From positions 1 to 19,655 of the forward strand of contig JAGQRA010000388.1 in the NCBI GenBank assembly GCA_020425885.1: a stretch of 19,655 nt of DNA, written 5' to 3'. Below, one piece after another: positions 1-7,562 of this stretch (positions are counted from its first letter, which is position 1; each line of letters begins with the position of its first letter). The notes under the pieces are model-generated. The model was not told where the DNA came from. It saw nothing but the letters and a program-made list of their open reading frames with translations, and ran no database searches. Origin of the DNA: Planctomycetota bacterium (GTDB lineage Bacteria; Planctomycetota; UBA1135; UBA2386). A program made the position numbers and the translations under genes.

Positions 1-154
1 CGTCGTGCTCGAGACCCGCCGGGTCAGCGCGGCTTTCCTGCGACGGCGCCTGCGCATCGGTTATGACGAGGCCTGCCTCGTCCTCGCCGCCTTGTCCGAG
101 CGCGGCGTCGTCGAACTCGACGAAGACGAGTCACAGGGCCGCGTGGCCGATTGA
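1..154 (+). CDS. ftsK: FtsK/SpoIIIE-type DNA translocase, C-terminal end (partial)
   Basis: Only the last 50 codons are present; the reading frame enters at base 2 and stops at TGA 152-154. The visible peptide contains VSAAFLRRRLRIGYDEA followed by a short helix and RGVVEL. This matches the winged-helix gamma domain at the end of FtsK/SpoIIIE, whose consensus is close to VS-x-LQRRLRIGYNRA...GIV. In the family this domain reads polar KOPS/SRS sequences so that the hexameric motor moves chromosome DNA toward dif during division. The motor and membrane domains lie outside the window and cannot be judged. The tail after the domain is acidic (about 10 residues). The family call rests on a short motif, but that motif is distinctive. 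Confidence 0.8.
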   Translation, partial: VVLETRRVSAAFLRRRLRIGYDEACLVLAALSERGVVELDEDESQGRVAD

Positions 155-165
155 GATGAAGGAAA

Positions 166-187
166 GGGAGAGGGCCGGCCCTCTCCC
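166..187. terminator. Perfect 22-bp palindrome after ftsK, probable terminator hairpin
   Basis: Two 11-base arms (GGGAGAGGGCC and its exact complement) meet with no spacer at 176/177, starting 12 bases after the ftsK stop. As RNA it would form a GC-rich hairpin using the central bases as a tight loop. No U-tract follows, so it may be a factor-assisted terminator or 3' stabiliser and not a classical intrinsic terminator. Confidence 0.5.
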
Positions 188-503
188 CTCGTCTCGGATT
201 GCTCCATTGGCGATCGCCGGCGCGGCTGTCCGCAGCAGTTCTGTCGTCGGTTTTCTCGCGCCGCTGACCGCGGGATTCTCCACCGCGACCGACCATGAAG
301 GGCGCAGCCCGGGTCGTGTTCGTCCCCAACTATCCACGGTTGTTCCAGGCGCCCCCCAACACCGTCTTGCTTGCGCTATCGTGGTCGATCGCTAAAGCAG
401 TTTGCCCGTCGGAGGTCAACCGGCGGAAACGGTCCCGGGGTGCATCGGCGGTATGCGCGGCGGGAGTGCGGCGGCAGCGACAAGGTCATTCGGTCAGGGC
501 GTC
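188..503 (+). other. Long leader/intergenic stretch before dnaB
   Basis: About 316 bases separate the palindrome from the chosen dnaB start. The dnaB frame stays open back to a TTG at 402 and has an ATG at 453, but the extra residues are Gly/Ala/Arg-rich and do not resemble DnaB. A GGAGG at 411-415 is too far from any start to act as its ribosome-binding site. I see no convincing promoter; TTGCGC (371-376) with TAAAGC (393-398) is a weak candidate only. No other gene is supported. Confidence 0.4.
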
Positions 504-1850
504 ATGGTGGACTTCAAGCAAGCGGACATGCGGTCGGCACCGCAGAACCTCGAGGCCGAGCGATCCGTACTCGGTGCCCTGTTGCTGCATCCGGATGCGG
601 TGGCCGATGTGACGTTCCTGCGCGGCGAGGACTTCTTCCTGCGCCGTCACCAGCTCATCTTCGACTCCATCGTCGGCTCCTACAACGACCGCCAGATCAC
701 CGATCCGATCGCGGTCGGCGAGCAGCTGTCGCGGTTGGGCCAGCTCGAGGACGTCGGCGGCCACGGTCAGCTGCTCGACCTGATGGAGAGCGTCGTCACC
801 GCCGCCGGCGTCGTGCACCACGCCGACATCGTGCGCGAGAAGTCGGTCCAGCGGCAGCTGATCAACGTCTGCCTCGAGATCCAGCAGCGCGCCTACACCA
901 ACGAGCAGGAGGCCAAGGAACTGCTCGACGACGCCGAGCGGCAGATCTTCGAGATCGCCCGCCTCGAGAAGAGCGGTGAGGCCTCGAGCATCGCCGAGGT
1001 GCTGCAATCCGCCTTCGAGCGCATCGACCGGCTGCGCGAGCGCGAGGGGCGTCTGACCGGCCTCGGCACCGACTACTACGATCTCGACGACATGATGGGC
1101 GGGCTGCAGCAGGGCGAGCTGATCATCATCGCCGCCCGTCCGTCGATGGGTAAGACGACGTTCGCCCTCAACATGACGGAGCGGGTCGCCAGCCTCGGCG
1201 CCGGCGTGGCGTTCTTCTCGCTCGAGATGAGCAAGCACCAGGTCATCCAGAACATGCTCTGCTGCCGCGCCCAGATCGACGGCCAGGCCATGCGCAAGGG
1301 GCGGATCACCGATCAGCAGTACAAGCGGCTGCAGGAGGAGGCGGCCCGACTCTACGAGGCGTCGATCTACGTCGACGACACGCCCGGCATCTCGATCACC
1401 CAGCTGCGGGCGAAGTGCCGCCGGCTGAAGCAGAAGCACGGCATCGACATGGTCGTCGTCGACTACCTGCAGCTGATGACGGCTGGGTCCAGGGTCGAGA
1501 GCCGTCAACAGGAAATCTCGGCGATTTCCCGGGGGCTGAAGGCCATCGCGCGTGAGTTGTCGATTCCGGTAATCGCATTGTCGCAGTTGAATCGCGACGT
1601 CGAGAACCGTGATGATCACCGGCCGCGGATGAGCGACCTGCGCGAGTCGGGAGCCATCGAGCAGGATGCTGACGTCATCATCCTGTTGCACCGCGACGAG
1701 TACTTCAAACCCACCGAACAGAACGCGGGGCTGGCGCAGATCATCATCGCCAAGCAGCGCAACGGACCGACCGGCGAGGTCGTGCTGCGATTCTTCCGCG
1801 AGTACATGCGATTTGAAAACTACACGCGCAGGGCAGAGCCGATGCAGTAG
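504..1850 (+). CDS. dnaB: Replicative DNA helicase DnaB
   Basis: This is the hexameric 5'-3' helicase that unwinds the replication fork and recruits primase. From ATG 504 it is 448 aa, a normal length. The N-terminal primase-interacting domain opens with PQNLEAERSVLGALLL (near residue 13). The RecA-like domain has Walker A ARPSMGKTT (K217), Walker B VVVDYLQLM (Asp near 320), and the C-terminal run SQLNRDVE...DLRESGAIEQDADVI. All are hallmark DnaB segments. No intein interrupts the usual insertion sites. I chose 504 because it gives the typical short tail before PQN; ATG 453, TTG 402 and ATG 528 are in-frame alternatives and no strong Shine-Dalgarno sequence decides between them. bamA follows after about 50 bases. 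Confidence 0.96.
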   Translation: MVDFKQADMRSAPQNLEAERSVLGALLLHPDAVADVTFLRGEDFFLRRHQLIFDSIVGSYNDRQITDPIAVGEQLSRLGQLEDVGGHGQLLDLMESVVTAAGVVHHADIVREKSVQRQLINVCLEIQQRAYTNEQEAKELLDDAERQIFEIARLEKSGEASSIAEVLQSAFERIDRLREREGRLTGLGTDYYDLDDMMGGLQQGELIIIAARPSMGKTTFALNMTERVASLGAGVAFFSLEMSKHQVIQNMLCCRAQIDGQAMRKGRITDQQYKRLQEEAARLYEASIYVDDTPGISITQLRAKCRRLKQKHGIDMVVVDYLQLMTAGSRVESRQQEISAISRGLKAIARELSIPVIALSQLNRDVENRDDHRPRMSDLRESGAIEQDADVIILLHRDEYFKPTEQNAGLAQIIIAKQRNGPTGEVVLRFFREYMRFENYTRRAEPMQ

Positions 1851-1899
1851 ACGGAGCGGTCGCGGGATCGGCGGCCGTCTGCGGATCTGCGCGCGCGCG

Positions 1900-4608
1900 G
1901 TGCAGCTTCTCGTCGCGGCCGTGCTGATCGGCGGGTTGCCGGCCCAGAACACAGCCGGCCAGAACACAGCCGGCCAGAACACAGCCGGCCAGAACACAGC
2001 CGGCCAGAACCCCGGCGGTCAGAACCCCGGCGGTCAGAACCCCGGCGGTCCGGGCGCGTCCGGAGTCACGGTTGCCACGCAGGGCGAGGGCGATGGCCAG
2101 CTGTCCAAGGAAGTGGCTGCCCTGCAGAACAAGCGGGTCCACGCCATCCAGGTCGAGCGCTACCAGGATGGTGGCGGCCAACCCAGCCCCGTCGACCCGG
2201 CGACCTCGGACTCGCTGGTGCGGAATCTCGAGTCGCGCGTTGGCCAGCCGTTCGACGCCCGCCTGGTGAAGACCGATTGCCAGAGTCTGTGGCTCGAGCG
2301 TCGTCTCGTCGTCACCGCCTACGCCGAGGAGGTCGACGGCGAGGTCGACCTGACGTTCGTGGTCGAGCGCGAGATCAGCGTCTACGAAGGTGTCGAGTTC
2401 CGCGGCCTGGTCAGCCTCGAGCGCAGCATGGTCGACAGCCTGCTCGGCATCCACGATGGCCGCCAGGTGACGTCCAACGAGGCCGAGGCCATGCGCAAGG
2501 TCCTGCTGTCGCGCTACCATCGCGAGGGCTTCGCCTTCTGCAGCATCGAGCTGCGACCGGTGCCGATCGAGGTGGCCGTCGCCGACGATCCGGCGACGCC
2601 GGTGCCCAACCGGATGCAGTTCGTCATCGACGAGGGCGCCAAGGTGACGGTCCGCAACGCCGTCGTGGTCGGCAACGAGTCGTTCCCGGTCCGGGCGATC
2701 TTCGGCTTCGCCGGCACCGGCAGCTACCTGCTGCGCGATTCCCACATCCAGAGCGATCCGTCTTGGGGCTTCTCGCGCGGCGGCGCGTTCAGCCGCGAGA
2801 TCCTCGAGGAGGACCTCGATCGTCTGCGGCTGTTCTATCGCAGCCGCGGGTTCCTCGACGCCACGGTCGACATCGCCGATGCCGTCTTCACCGCTGATCG
2901 TGGCGAGGTCGACATCACCATCGTCGTCGTCGAGGGCGAGCGCTACCGGATCCGCTCGATCGAGATCGAGCACGTCAACCAGGACGGCTCGCCGCTCACC
3001 GCGCCGCCGCTGTACTCGGCCGAGGAGATCCAGGCTGAGCTGGCGATCGAACCGGGCGAGTACTACGACCATGCCAAGCTGCAGCGTGACTGGCTCGAGA
3101 TCCAGGAGTTCTACGGTGAGCGCGGTCATCCGCCGTCCAACTTCCCCGGCATGCGCGACGTCGCCGGTGCCTGCCAGGTCGGCTGGCCGCCGGTCGAGAT
3201 CTACGGCGAAGGCGCCGAGGTCGACGTCACCTTCCTCGTCGTCGAGGGGGTCCCCAAGACGTTGCGCGACGTCGTCATCCGCGGCAACCAGTTCACCCGT
3301 GACCCGGTGGTCCGACGTCAGATCAGGGTGCTGCCCGGTGAAAGGATCGACATGCGCGAGGTGCGCCGGGCGCAGCGGAGCCTCGAGCAGACCGGCTACT
3401 TCAGCGATCGGCATGCCCTGATCGGACCGCGCGTCGAGTTCCAAGCCGTGCCCGGCGAGCAGGACGTCGTCGATCTCGCGGTCGAGGTCGAGGATGGCAT
3501 GACCGGCGAACTGCGTTGGGGCGTGGGCATCAGCACCGGCCAGGGCATGCAGGCGTCGATGACCTACAACAAACGCAACTTCGACCTGTGGGCCCCGCCG
3601 AGCTCGTGGAACCCGATCACCGCGATCGGCGAGATCCTCGACAACCGGGCCTTCCACGGCGGCGGCCAGACCCTCGGTCTGCTGCTGGCGCCGGGCAGTC
3701 GCTACAGCCAGTTCCGGATCCAGTGGACCGACCCCGACTTCTTCAACGATCACTTCGAGACCTGGAACGGCAGCGTCGCCGGCGAGCGCCTGATCCGGCG
3801 CGAGCCCAACGGCTACACCTCCGACACGCTCGGTGCCGAGATCGGGCTGGGCCACAACTTCACCGAGGAGTTCAACGTCAGCCTCGGCGCCCGCCAGGAG
3901 ACCGTCGAGATCGACGATCTGGCGCCCGACGCGACGGCCTATGCCTTCGACGCCGAGGGCAGCACCGAGATGCGCGGGCTGCGACTCAGCGCGCAGTACC
4001 GGGATCTCGACAACCGCTGGCGACCGACCAGCGGTGTCGATCTGGCGGCGTCGGTCGAGATGATCGGCGGCCCGCTCGGTGGCGGTGCCAGCCTCTACAA
4101 GTTCATCCACCGCGCGGATGCCTACCTGCCGTTGCGCGAGAACGAGATGAAGCACCGCACCGTGCTTCACTTCGATCACTACTTCGGCGTCGCCGAGGAA
4201 TTCGGCGACAGCGACCACGTGTTCCTCACCGAGCGGTTCTACATGGGTGGGCGCAACCTGCGCGGCTTCGACTATCGCGACGCCGGCCCCAGTCAGTTCG
4301 GCCGTCCAGTCGGCGGTGAGGCGATGTACACCGCCTCGCTCGAGCTGACCTTCCCGCTGGTCGCGACGCGTCTGGAGAACGAGGTCCGCGACCGCGAGCT
4401 GCTGCGCTTCGCGGTCTTCACCGACTTCGGCCTGCTCGGCCTCGGCCTCGGCGACTCGACGTTCGGCGAGCCGCGACTGAGCAGCGGCGTCGGCCTGCGC
4501 ATCGAGATCCCGTTGCTCGAGGTGCCGATCGCGCTCGATGTGGCGTGGCCGTGGATGTACGAGGAGAGCGACGACCGGCGTCAGTTCTTCTTCTGGATCA
4601 GCCGGTGA
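1900..4608 (+). CDS. bamA: Outer membrane assembly factor BamA (Omp85 family)
   Basis: BamA inserts beta-barrel proteins into the outer membrane. From GTG 1900 the product is about 902 aa. It has a hydrophobic signal segment (LLVAAVLIGGLPAQ), a tandem-repeat linker (QNTAG/QNPGG), then about five POTRA-like units (roughly 2130-3510; several pair a beta hairpin with a helix, such as RDVVIRGN...VVRRQIRVLPGE). A C-terminal 16-strand-type barrel follows. The barrel carries the Omp85 loop-6 motif GGRNLRGFDY, with RGF near residue 788, and ends in aromatic-rich FFFWISR. The start is uncertain. The frame is open upstream into dnaB, and CTG 1879 or TTG 1813 would add a positively charged n-region that GTG 1900 lacks. 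No clear ribosome-binding site is visible. The stop overlaps the next start (GTGA). Confidence 0.93.
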   Translation: MQLLVAAVLIGGLPAQNTAGQNTAGQNTAGQNTAGQNPGGQNPGGQNPGGPGASGVTVATQGEGDGQLSKEVAALQNKRVHAIQVERYQDGGGQPSPVDPATSDSLVRNLESRVGQPFDARLVKTDCQSLWLERRLVVTAYAEEVDGEVDLTFVVEREISVYEGVEFRGLVSLERSMVDSLLGIHDGRQVTSNEAEAMRKVLLSRYHREGFAFCSIELRPVPIEVAVADDPATPVPNRMQFVIDEGAKVTVRNAVVVGNESFPVRAIFGFAGTGSYLLRDSHIQSDPSWGFSRGGAFSREILEEDLDRLRLFYRSRGFLDATVDIADAVFTADRGEVDITIVVVEGERYRIRSIEIEHVNQDGSPLTAPPLYSAEEIQAELAIEPGEYYDHAKLQRDWLEIQEFYGERGHPPSNFPGMRDVAGACQVGWPPVEIYGEGAEVDVTFLVVEGVPKTLRDVVIRGNQFTRDPVVRRQIRVLPGERIDMREVRRAQRSLEQTGYFSDRHALIGPRVEFQAVPGEQDVVDLAVEVEDGMTGELRWGVGISTGQGMQASMTYNKRNFDLWAPPSSWNPITAIGEILDNRAFHGGGQTLGLLLAPGSRYSQFRIQWTDPDFFNDHFETWNGSVAGERLIRREPNGYTSDTLGAEIGLGHNFTEEFNVSLGARQETVEIDDLAPDATAYAFDAEGSTEMRGLRLSAQYRDLDNRWRPTSGVDLAASVEMIGGPLGGGASLYKFIHRADAYLPLRENEMKHRTVLHFDHYFGVAEEFGDSDHVFLTERFYMGGRNLRGFDYRDAGPSQFGRPVGGEAMYTASLELTFPLVATRLENEVRDRELLRFAVFTDFGLLGLGLGDSTFGEPRLSSGVGLRIEIPLLEVPIALDVAWPWMYEESDDRRQFFFWISR
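1945..2049 (+). repeat. 15-bp tandem repeat in the 5' end of bamA (7 units)
   Basis: Four consecutive copies of CAGAACACAGCCGGC (1945-2004) encode QNTAG. Three copies of the related CAGAACCCCGGCGGT (2005-2049) encode QNPGG. The units are identical within each block. Because the unit is 15 bp, gain or loss of copies keeps the reading frame and only changes the length of a Gln/Asn/Gly-rich linker between the signal peptide and the first POTRA domain. Confidence 0.95.
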
Positions 4609-5171
4609 GCGGCGCGGCCGGAGACCGCCGCCCGTTCCGGCGGCTCGACGGCGAGGTGCTCGTCAGCAATCCCTGGCACCGCTACTGCCGGGACCGCTAC
4701 ATCCAGGCCGACGGCAGCGAAGGTGTCTACTACTACGTCGACATGGCCGGCAGCTGCGGCGTGATCCCGGTGTTCGACGACGGCTCGACGATGCTGCTGT
4801 CGGTGCGGCGCTACCTGCTGGGTGTGGACCTGTGGGAGTTTCCGATCGGCGGCATGAAGCCGGGTGAGGAGCCGTTCGAGGTCGCCGCCCGCGAGCTGCA
4901 CGAGGAGGCCGGGCTCGCGGCCGCCGACTGGGCCGAGCTCGGCTACTTCGCGCCCTACAAGGGCGTGTCGAACGAGCGCTGCTGGTTCTTCCTCGCGCGC
5001 GGCATCACCCAGCTCCGCCAGCAGCTCGAGCCGAGCGAACGCATCGTCACGCACCGCCTGCCCTTCGCCGAGGCGCGCCGGCGGCTCGTCGAGCAGGAAT
5101 GCGGTGACGGTCAATCGCTGGCGGGGCTGATGCTGCTCGAGCGCTGGTTGCAGCGGGGCAACACGCTGTGA
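4605..5171 (+). CDS. NUDIX hydrolase, ADP-ribose pyrophosphatase-like
   Basis: NUDIX enzymes cleave nucleoside diphosphates linked to another group. The family resemblance here is to ADP-ribose/NDP-sugar pyrophosphatases, which give AMP plus ribose 5-phosphate. The 188-aa product has a complete NUDIX box matching G-x5-E-x7-R-E-U-x-E-E-x-G-U: GGMKPGEEPFEVAAREL followed by HEEAGL. Upstream of the box, LWEFPIGGMKPGE and the beta strands VIPVFDDG...LLSVRRY resemble the NudF/NUDT5 group. GTG 4605 is chosen because it overlaps the bamA stop as GTGA, a typical coupled start; an in-frame ATG at 4545 lies inside bamA and is less likely. Its own stop overlaps the next gene in the same way. Substrate is inferred from family only. 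Confidence 0.88.
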   Translation: MSGAAGDRRPFRRLDGEVLVSNPWHRYCRDRYIQADGSEGVYYYVDMAGSCGVIPVFDDGSTMLLSVRRYLLGVDLWEFPIGGMKPGEEPFEVAARELHEEAGLAAADWAELGYFAPYKGVSNERCWFFLARGITQLRQQLEPSERIVTHRLPFAEARRRLVEQECGDGQSLAGLMLLERWLQRGNTL

Positions 5172-5776
5172 CAGCAGAACGAAGATCGCCGCTGCGGGTC
5201 ACCGTCTACGCCTCCTCGAGCGAGCGCGTCGACCCCGCCTTCACCCCGATCGCCGAGGAGCTCGGGCGCCGCATCGCCGAGCGTGGTTGGGACCTGGTCT
5301 GGGGCGGCGGTCGCTACGGGCTGATGGGCGCCGTGTCACGCGGTGCCCGGGCCGCGGGCGGCCGCACGCTCGGCGTGATCCTGCAGGAGTTCATCGACAA
5401 GAACGTGCATTGCACCGAGGCCAAAGAGATGGCGTCGGTCGACGACATGCGGCTGCGCAAGCGCGGCCTCTGCGAACGCGGCGATGCCTATGTCGCGTTG
5501 CCCGGTGGGTTCGGCACGCTCGAGGAGGTGCTCGAGATCCTCTCCTTCAAGCAGCTCGGCTTCCACGACAAGCCGGTCGTGTTCCTCGACGCGCTCGGCT
5601 ACTGGCAGCCGTTGCTGCGCGCGATCGAGCACGGCTTCGCCGGTGGCTTCATCCAGCCGCACTTCCGCGGCATCTACTCGGTGGCCGCCGACCCGGCCGC
5701 GGCCATCGAACAGATCGAACGCGCGCCGCCGTGGCGGCGCGGCCGCATCGATGGCCGCGGCGGCGGCACCGCCTGA
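5168..5776 (+). CDS. LOG-family protein (TIGR00730), putative nucleoside 5'-monophosphate phosphoribohydrolase
   Basis: The 202-aa product has the LOG/'lysine decarboxylase-like' Rossmann signature: an early GGGRYGLMG, an MRLRKRGL stretch and the hallmark LPGGFGTLEE. LOG enzymes release a free base from AMP-type nucleotides, and in plants and some bacteria they activate cytokinins. Many bacterial members act as general nucleotide phosphoribohydrolases, and the old lysine decarboxylase name is usually wrong. Translation probably starts at GTG 5168, overlapping the NUDIX stop (GTGA), so both are likely made from one coupled message. A nucleotide-salvage or clean-up role beside NUDIX is inference. 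The C-terminus ends in an Arg/Gly-rich tail (WRRGRIDGRGGG). The convergent CBS gene ends only 5 bases away. Confidence 0.87.
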   Translation: MTAERRSPLRVTVYASSSERVDPAFTPIAEELGRRIAERGWDLVWGGGRYGLMGAVSRGARAAGGRTLGVILQEFIDKNVHCTEAKEMASVDDMRLRKRGLCERGDAYVALPGGFGTLEEVLEILSFKQLGFHDKPVVFLDALGYWQPLLRAIEHGFAGGFIQPHFRGIYSVAADPAAAIEQIERAPPWRRGRIDGRGGGTA

Positions 5777-5781
5777 TCGGG

Positions 5782-6186
5782 TCAGCACCTGAGCAGGCGC
5801 GCGAACACGTCGCTGAGGCTCAGCACGCCGATGACCGCGGTGCCGTCGAGCACCGGCAGACGGCGGACGCCGCTCATCCGCATCAGGTTGATGCAGTCGA
5901 GCAGGTTCGCGGTCCCGGGCACGCACACGGCGGGGCGGGTCGTGGCGTCCTCGACGTGGAGCTGATCGAGGACGCTGACGTCGTGCGAGCAGATCAGGTT
6001 GACGATGTCCTTGCTGGTCAGGATTCCCGGCAGGTCCGTCGGTTCAGCGCCGGCGACGAGCAACGCTCGGATGCCGTGGCCGGCCATGCGCTCGGCGGCG
6101 GCGCGCAGGTTCTCCTGCGGCTTCGCCCACTGGACCGAGTCGTTCATGACCTCGATGGCCTTGAGTGTCTTGAGATCACAATTCAT
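5782..6186 (-). CDS. Small stand-alone tandem CBS-domain protein
   Basis: The 134-aa protein consists almost entirely of two CBS motifs, roughly residues 10-70 (ending GILTSKDIVNLI) and 75-130 (ending VIGVLSLSDVFARLL). The GxLTxxDI and GxLSxxDV strings are the usual second halves of CBS units. A CBS pair (Bateman module) binds adenosine nucleotides such as AMP, ATP or S-adenosylmethionine and reports energy state, often to a partner. ATG 6186 overlaps the stop of the fapA-like gene as ATGA, so the two are probably translated together, and the FapA-like protein is the obvious candidate partner (inference). No catalytic domain is attached. Confidence 0.88.
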   Translation of the reverse strand: MNCDLKTLKAIEVMNDSVQWAKPQENLRAAAERMAGHGIRALLVAGAEPTDLPGILTSKDIVNLICSHDVSVLDQLHVEDATTRPAVCVPGTANLLDCINLMRMSGVRRLPVLDGTAVIGVLSLSDVFARLLRC

Positions 6187-7493
6187 GGCAGCTCTCCAAT
6201 CACGATTGCCCGTTGCGCCGTATCGAAGCGGAATTCGGCGTTGTAGACCGGTTCGTCGGGCCGCAGCTCGAAGTTGCCGAAGCGGATGACGACGCCGGGG
6301 TGGCAGACCTTGCCGATGCGGATGCGCGCGCTGCCGAGGATCTCCTCCTGGCGTTGCCGCAGACGCAGCTGCGCGGCGCGGATCTCGTCGCCGGCGCGCA
6401 CCTGCGCGCGTGCCGCCTTGGCGTTGCGCCTGCCGTCGTTGCGCCGCGGCCTGTTCGCCGCCCGTTCGAGCCTGGCTGCGGCCACCGTCCGGCGCGCCAG
6501 CTCGGCCTCTTCTTCGAGCAGGCTGCCGACGGCCAGCACCGTCGTCGGGCCGGCGGCGGATCCGGCCTGGTTGAGATCGATCGAATCGCGCGCGCGTAGC
6601 TCGCCGGCGATCGCGCAACCATGGCCTTCGGTGATGCGGATGCGGCCGGCGATCAGGGTGGACTGGAACGACTGATCGGCAACGTCGATCCGGCCGCCGG
6701 CGACGAGGCGGGCCGCGGTCGTGTGCCGGCACGAGATATCGCCTTCGGCGCGCAGCGAACCGCTGTGGCCCATTACCCCTTGGCCGATGTGAATCGAGGC
6801 GCCGGCCACAGCCGAGGCATCGATCACGGCGCCGGTGACGGCGATGTCGCCGTCGGCCTGGACGCAGAAGCCGGTGCCGACATCGCCCTTGACGAGCAGC
6901 GAACCGCGCGAGTGCAGGTTGCCCGAGGCGTAGTCGACGTTGCCCTCGTGCGTGTACAGGGCGACGACGTCGATCAACTTGTCGGTGGACAGCACGACGC
7001 CGTCCGCGGTCGCCACCAGATTGTTGCCCTGGCGGGTCACGCCAGCGCCTTCTCGTTGGGGGTGCGGGCGGCCAGCCTTCGGGGTGATCACCCGGCCGCG
7101 AACACAGCGGCCGGGCCTGCCGGCAGTCGGCGGCAGGATCGTGGCCACGGTCTGGCCCTTGAAGATGGGGTGCAGCGTCCAGCGTTCGCGGTAGTCGATG
7201 CTGCGGTCCGCGTGCACCGTGCCGGGGCCGCGGCCGCCGAGCATGTCCCCGCCCAGCTCACCGTCGGTGCCGGCCTCAGCCGCGGTGCCGCGGGCGACGA
7301 CGCCGGCGGCCGAACCGCTCGGGTCGGCTGTGAGGATGGCCATCGCCTGCAGCGCGGCCTCGTCGATGCCATGTGTCACGCCCGCGGCCTTCAGCGCCGC
7401 GCGCAGATCGTCGATCGAGGCTTCGGGGCCGGGGCCGGCCTGCAGCCTGGCCTCGAGCCCGTTGCCCGAGATCTTGATCTGAAGCCGTTCCAC
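6183..7493 (-). CDS. FapA/DUF342-family polymer-forming protein
   Basis: The 436-aa product fits the DUF342/FapA family. An N-terminal region holds a charged hinge and HPIFKGQTVATILPPTAGRPG. A right-handed beta-helix core has repeating short strands such as GSLLVKGDVGTGFCV, GSLRAEGDISC and LVAGGRIDVADQ. After it comes an Arg/Ala/Glu-rich, probably coiled-coil stretch (near residues 320-390), then a closing segment IRIGKVCHPGVVIRFGNFE. FapA was named for flagellar assembly but is widespread in bacteria with roles in surface and cell-pole structures; no flagellar gene is visible here. It starts at GTG 7493, with no in-frame ATG nearby and a weak ribosome site. It lies 69 bases after the exported repeat protein and overlaps the CBS gene. 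Confidence 0.83.
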   Translation of the reverse strand: MERLQIKISGNGLEARLQAGPGPEASIDDLRAALKAAGVTHGIDEAALQAMAILTADPSGSAAGVVARGTAAEAGTDGELGGDMLGGRGPGTVHADRSIDYRERWTLHPIFKGQTVATILPPTAGRPGRCVRGRVITPKAGRPHPQREGAGVTRQGNNLVATADGVVLSTDKLIDVVALYTHEGNVDYASGNLHSRGSLLVKGDVGTGFCVQADGDIAVTGAVIDASAVAGASIHIGQGVMGHSGSLRAEGDISCRHTTAARLVAGGRIDVADQSFQSTLIAGRIRITEGHGCAIAGELRARDSIDLNQAGSAAGPTTVLAVGSLLEEEAELARRTVAAARLERAANRPRRNDGRRNAKAARAQVRAGDEIRAAQLRLRQRQEEILGSARIRIGKVCHPGVVIRFGNFELRPDEPVYNAEFRFDTAQRAIVIGELP

Positions 7494-7562
7494 TTCGGCA
7501 GCATCGGCATTTGCACCATGCCACCTGCTGCGTCCGTCCCGGTCTGGCGCGCGGGCTCCGGA

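Noticed and set aside
402..503. N-terminal extension of DnaB from TTG 402
   Set aside because: The added residues are Gly/Ala/Arg-rich, have no counterpart in the family and no ribosome site near the TTG.
1140..1700. Intein in dnaB
   Set aside because: Walker A through the C-terminal motifs are continuous and the total length is normal.
1945..2049. CRISPR-like array
   Set aside because: The repeats are contiguous with no spacers, unit length is 15 bp, and they encode an in-frame peptide in bamA.
1744..4218. An 824-codon open frame on the minus strand opposite bamA
   Set aside because: Same GC-driven mirror effect; the peptide is low-complexity Asp/Leu/Val/Ala/Arg and includes a meaningless reading of the tandem repeat.
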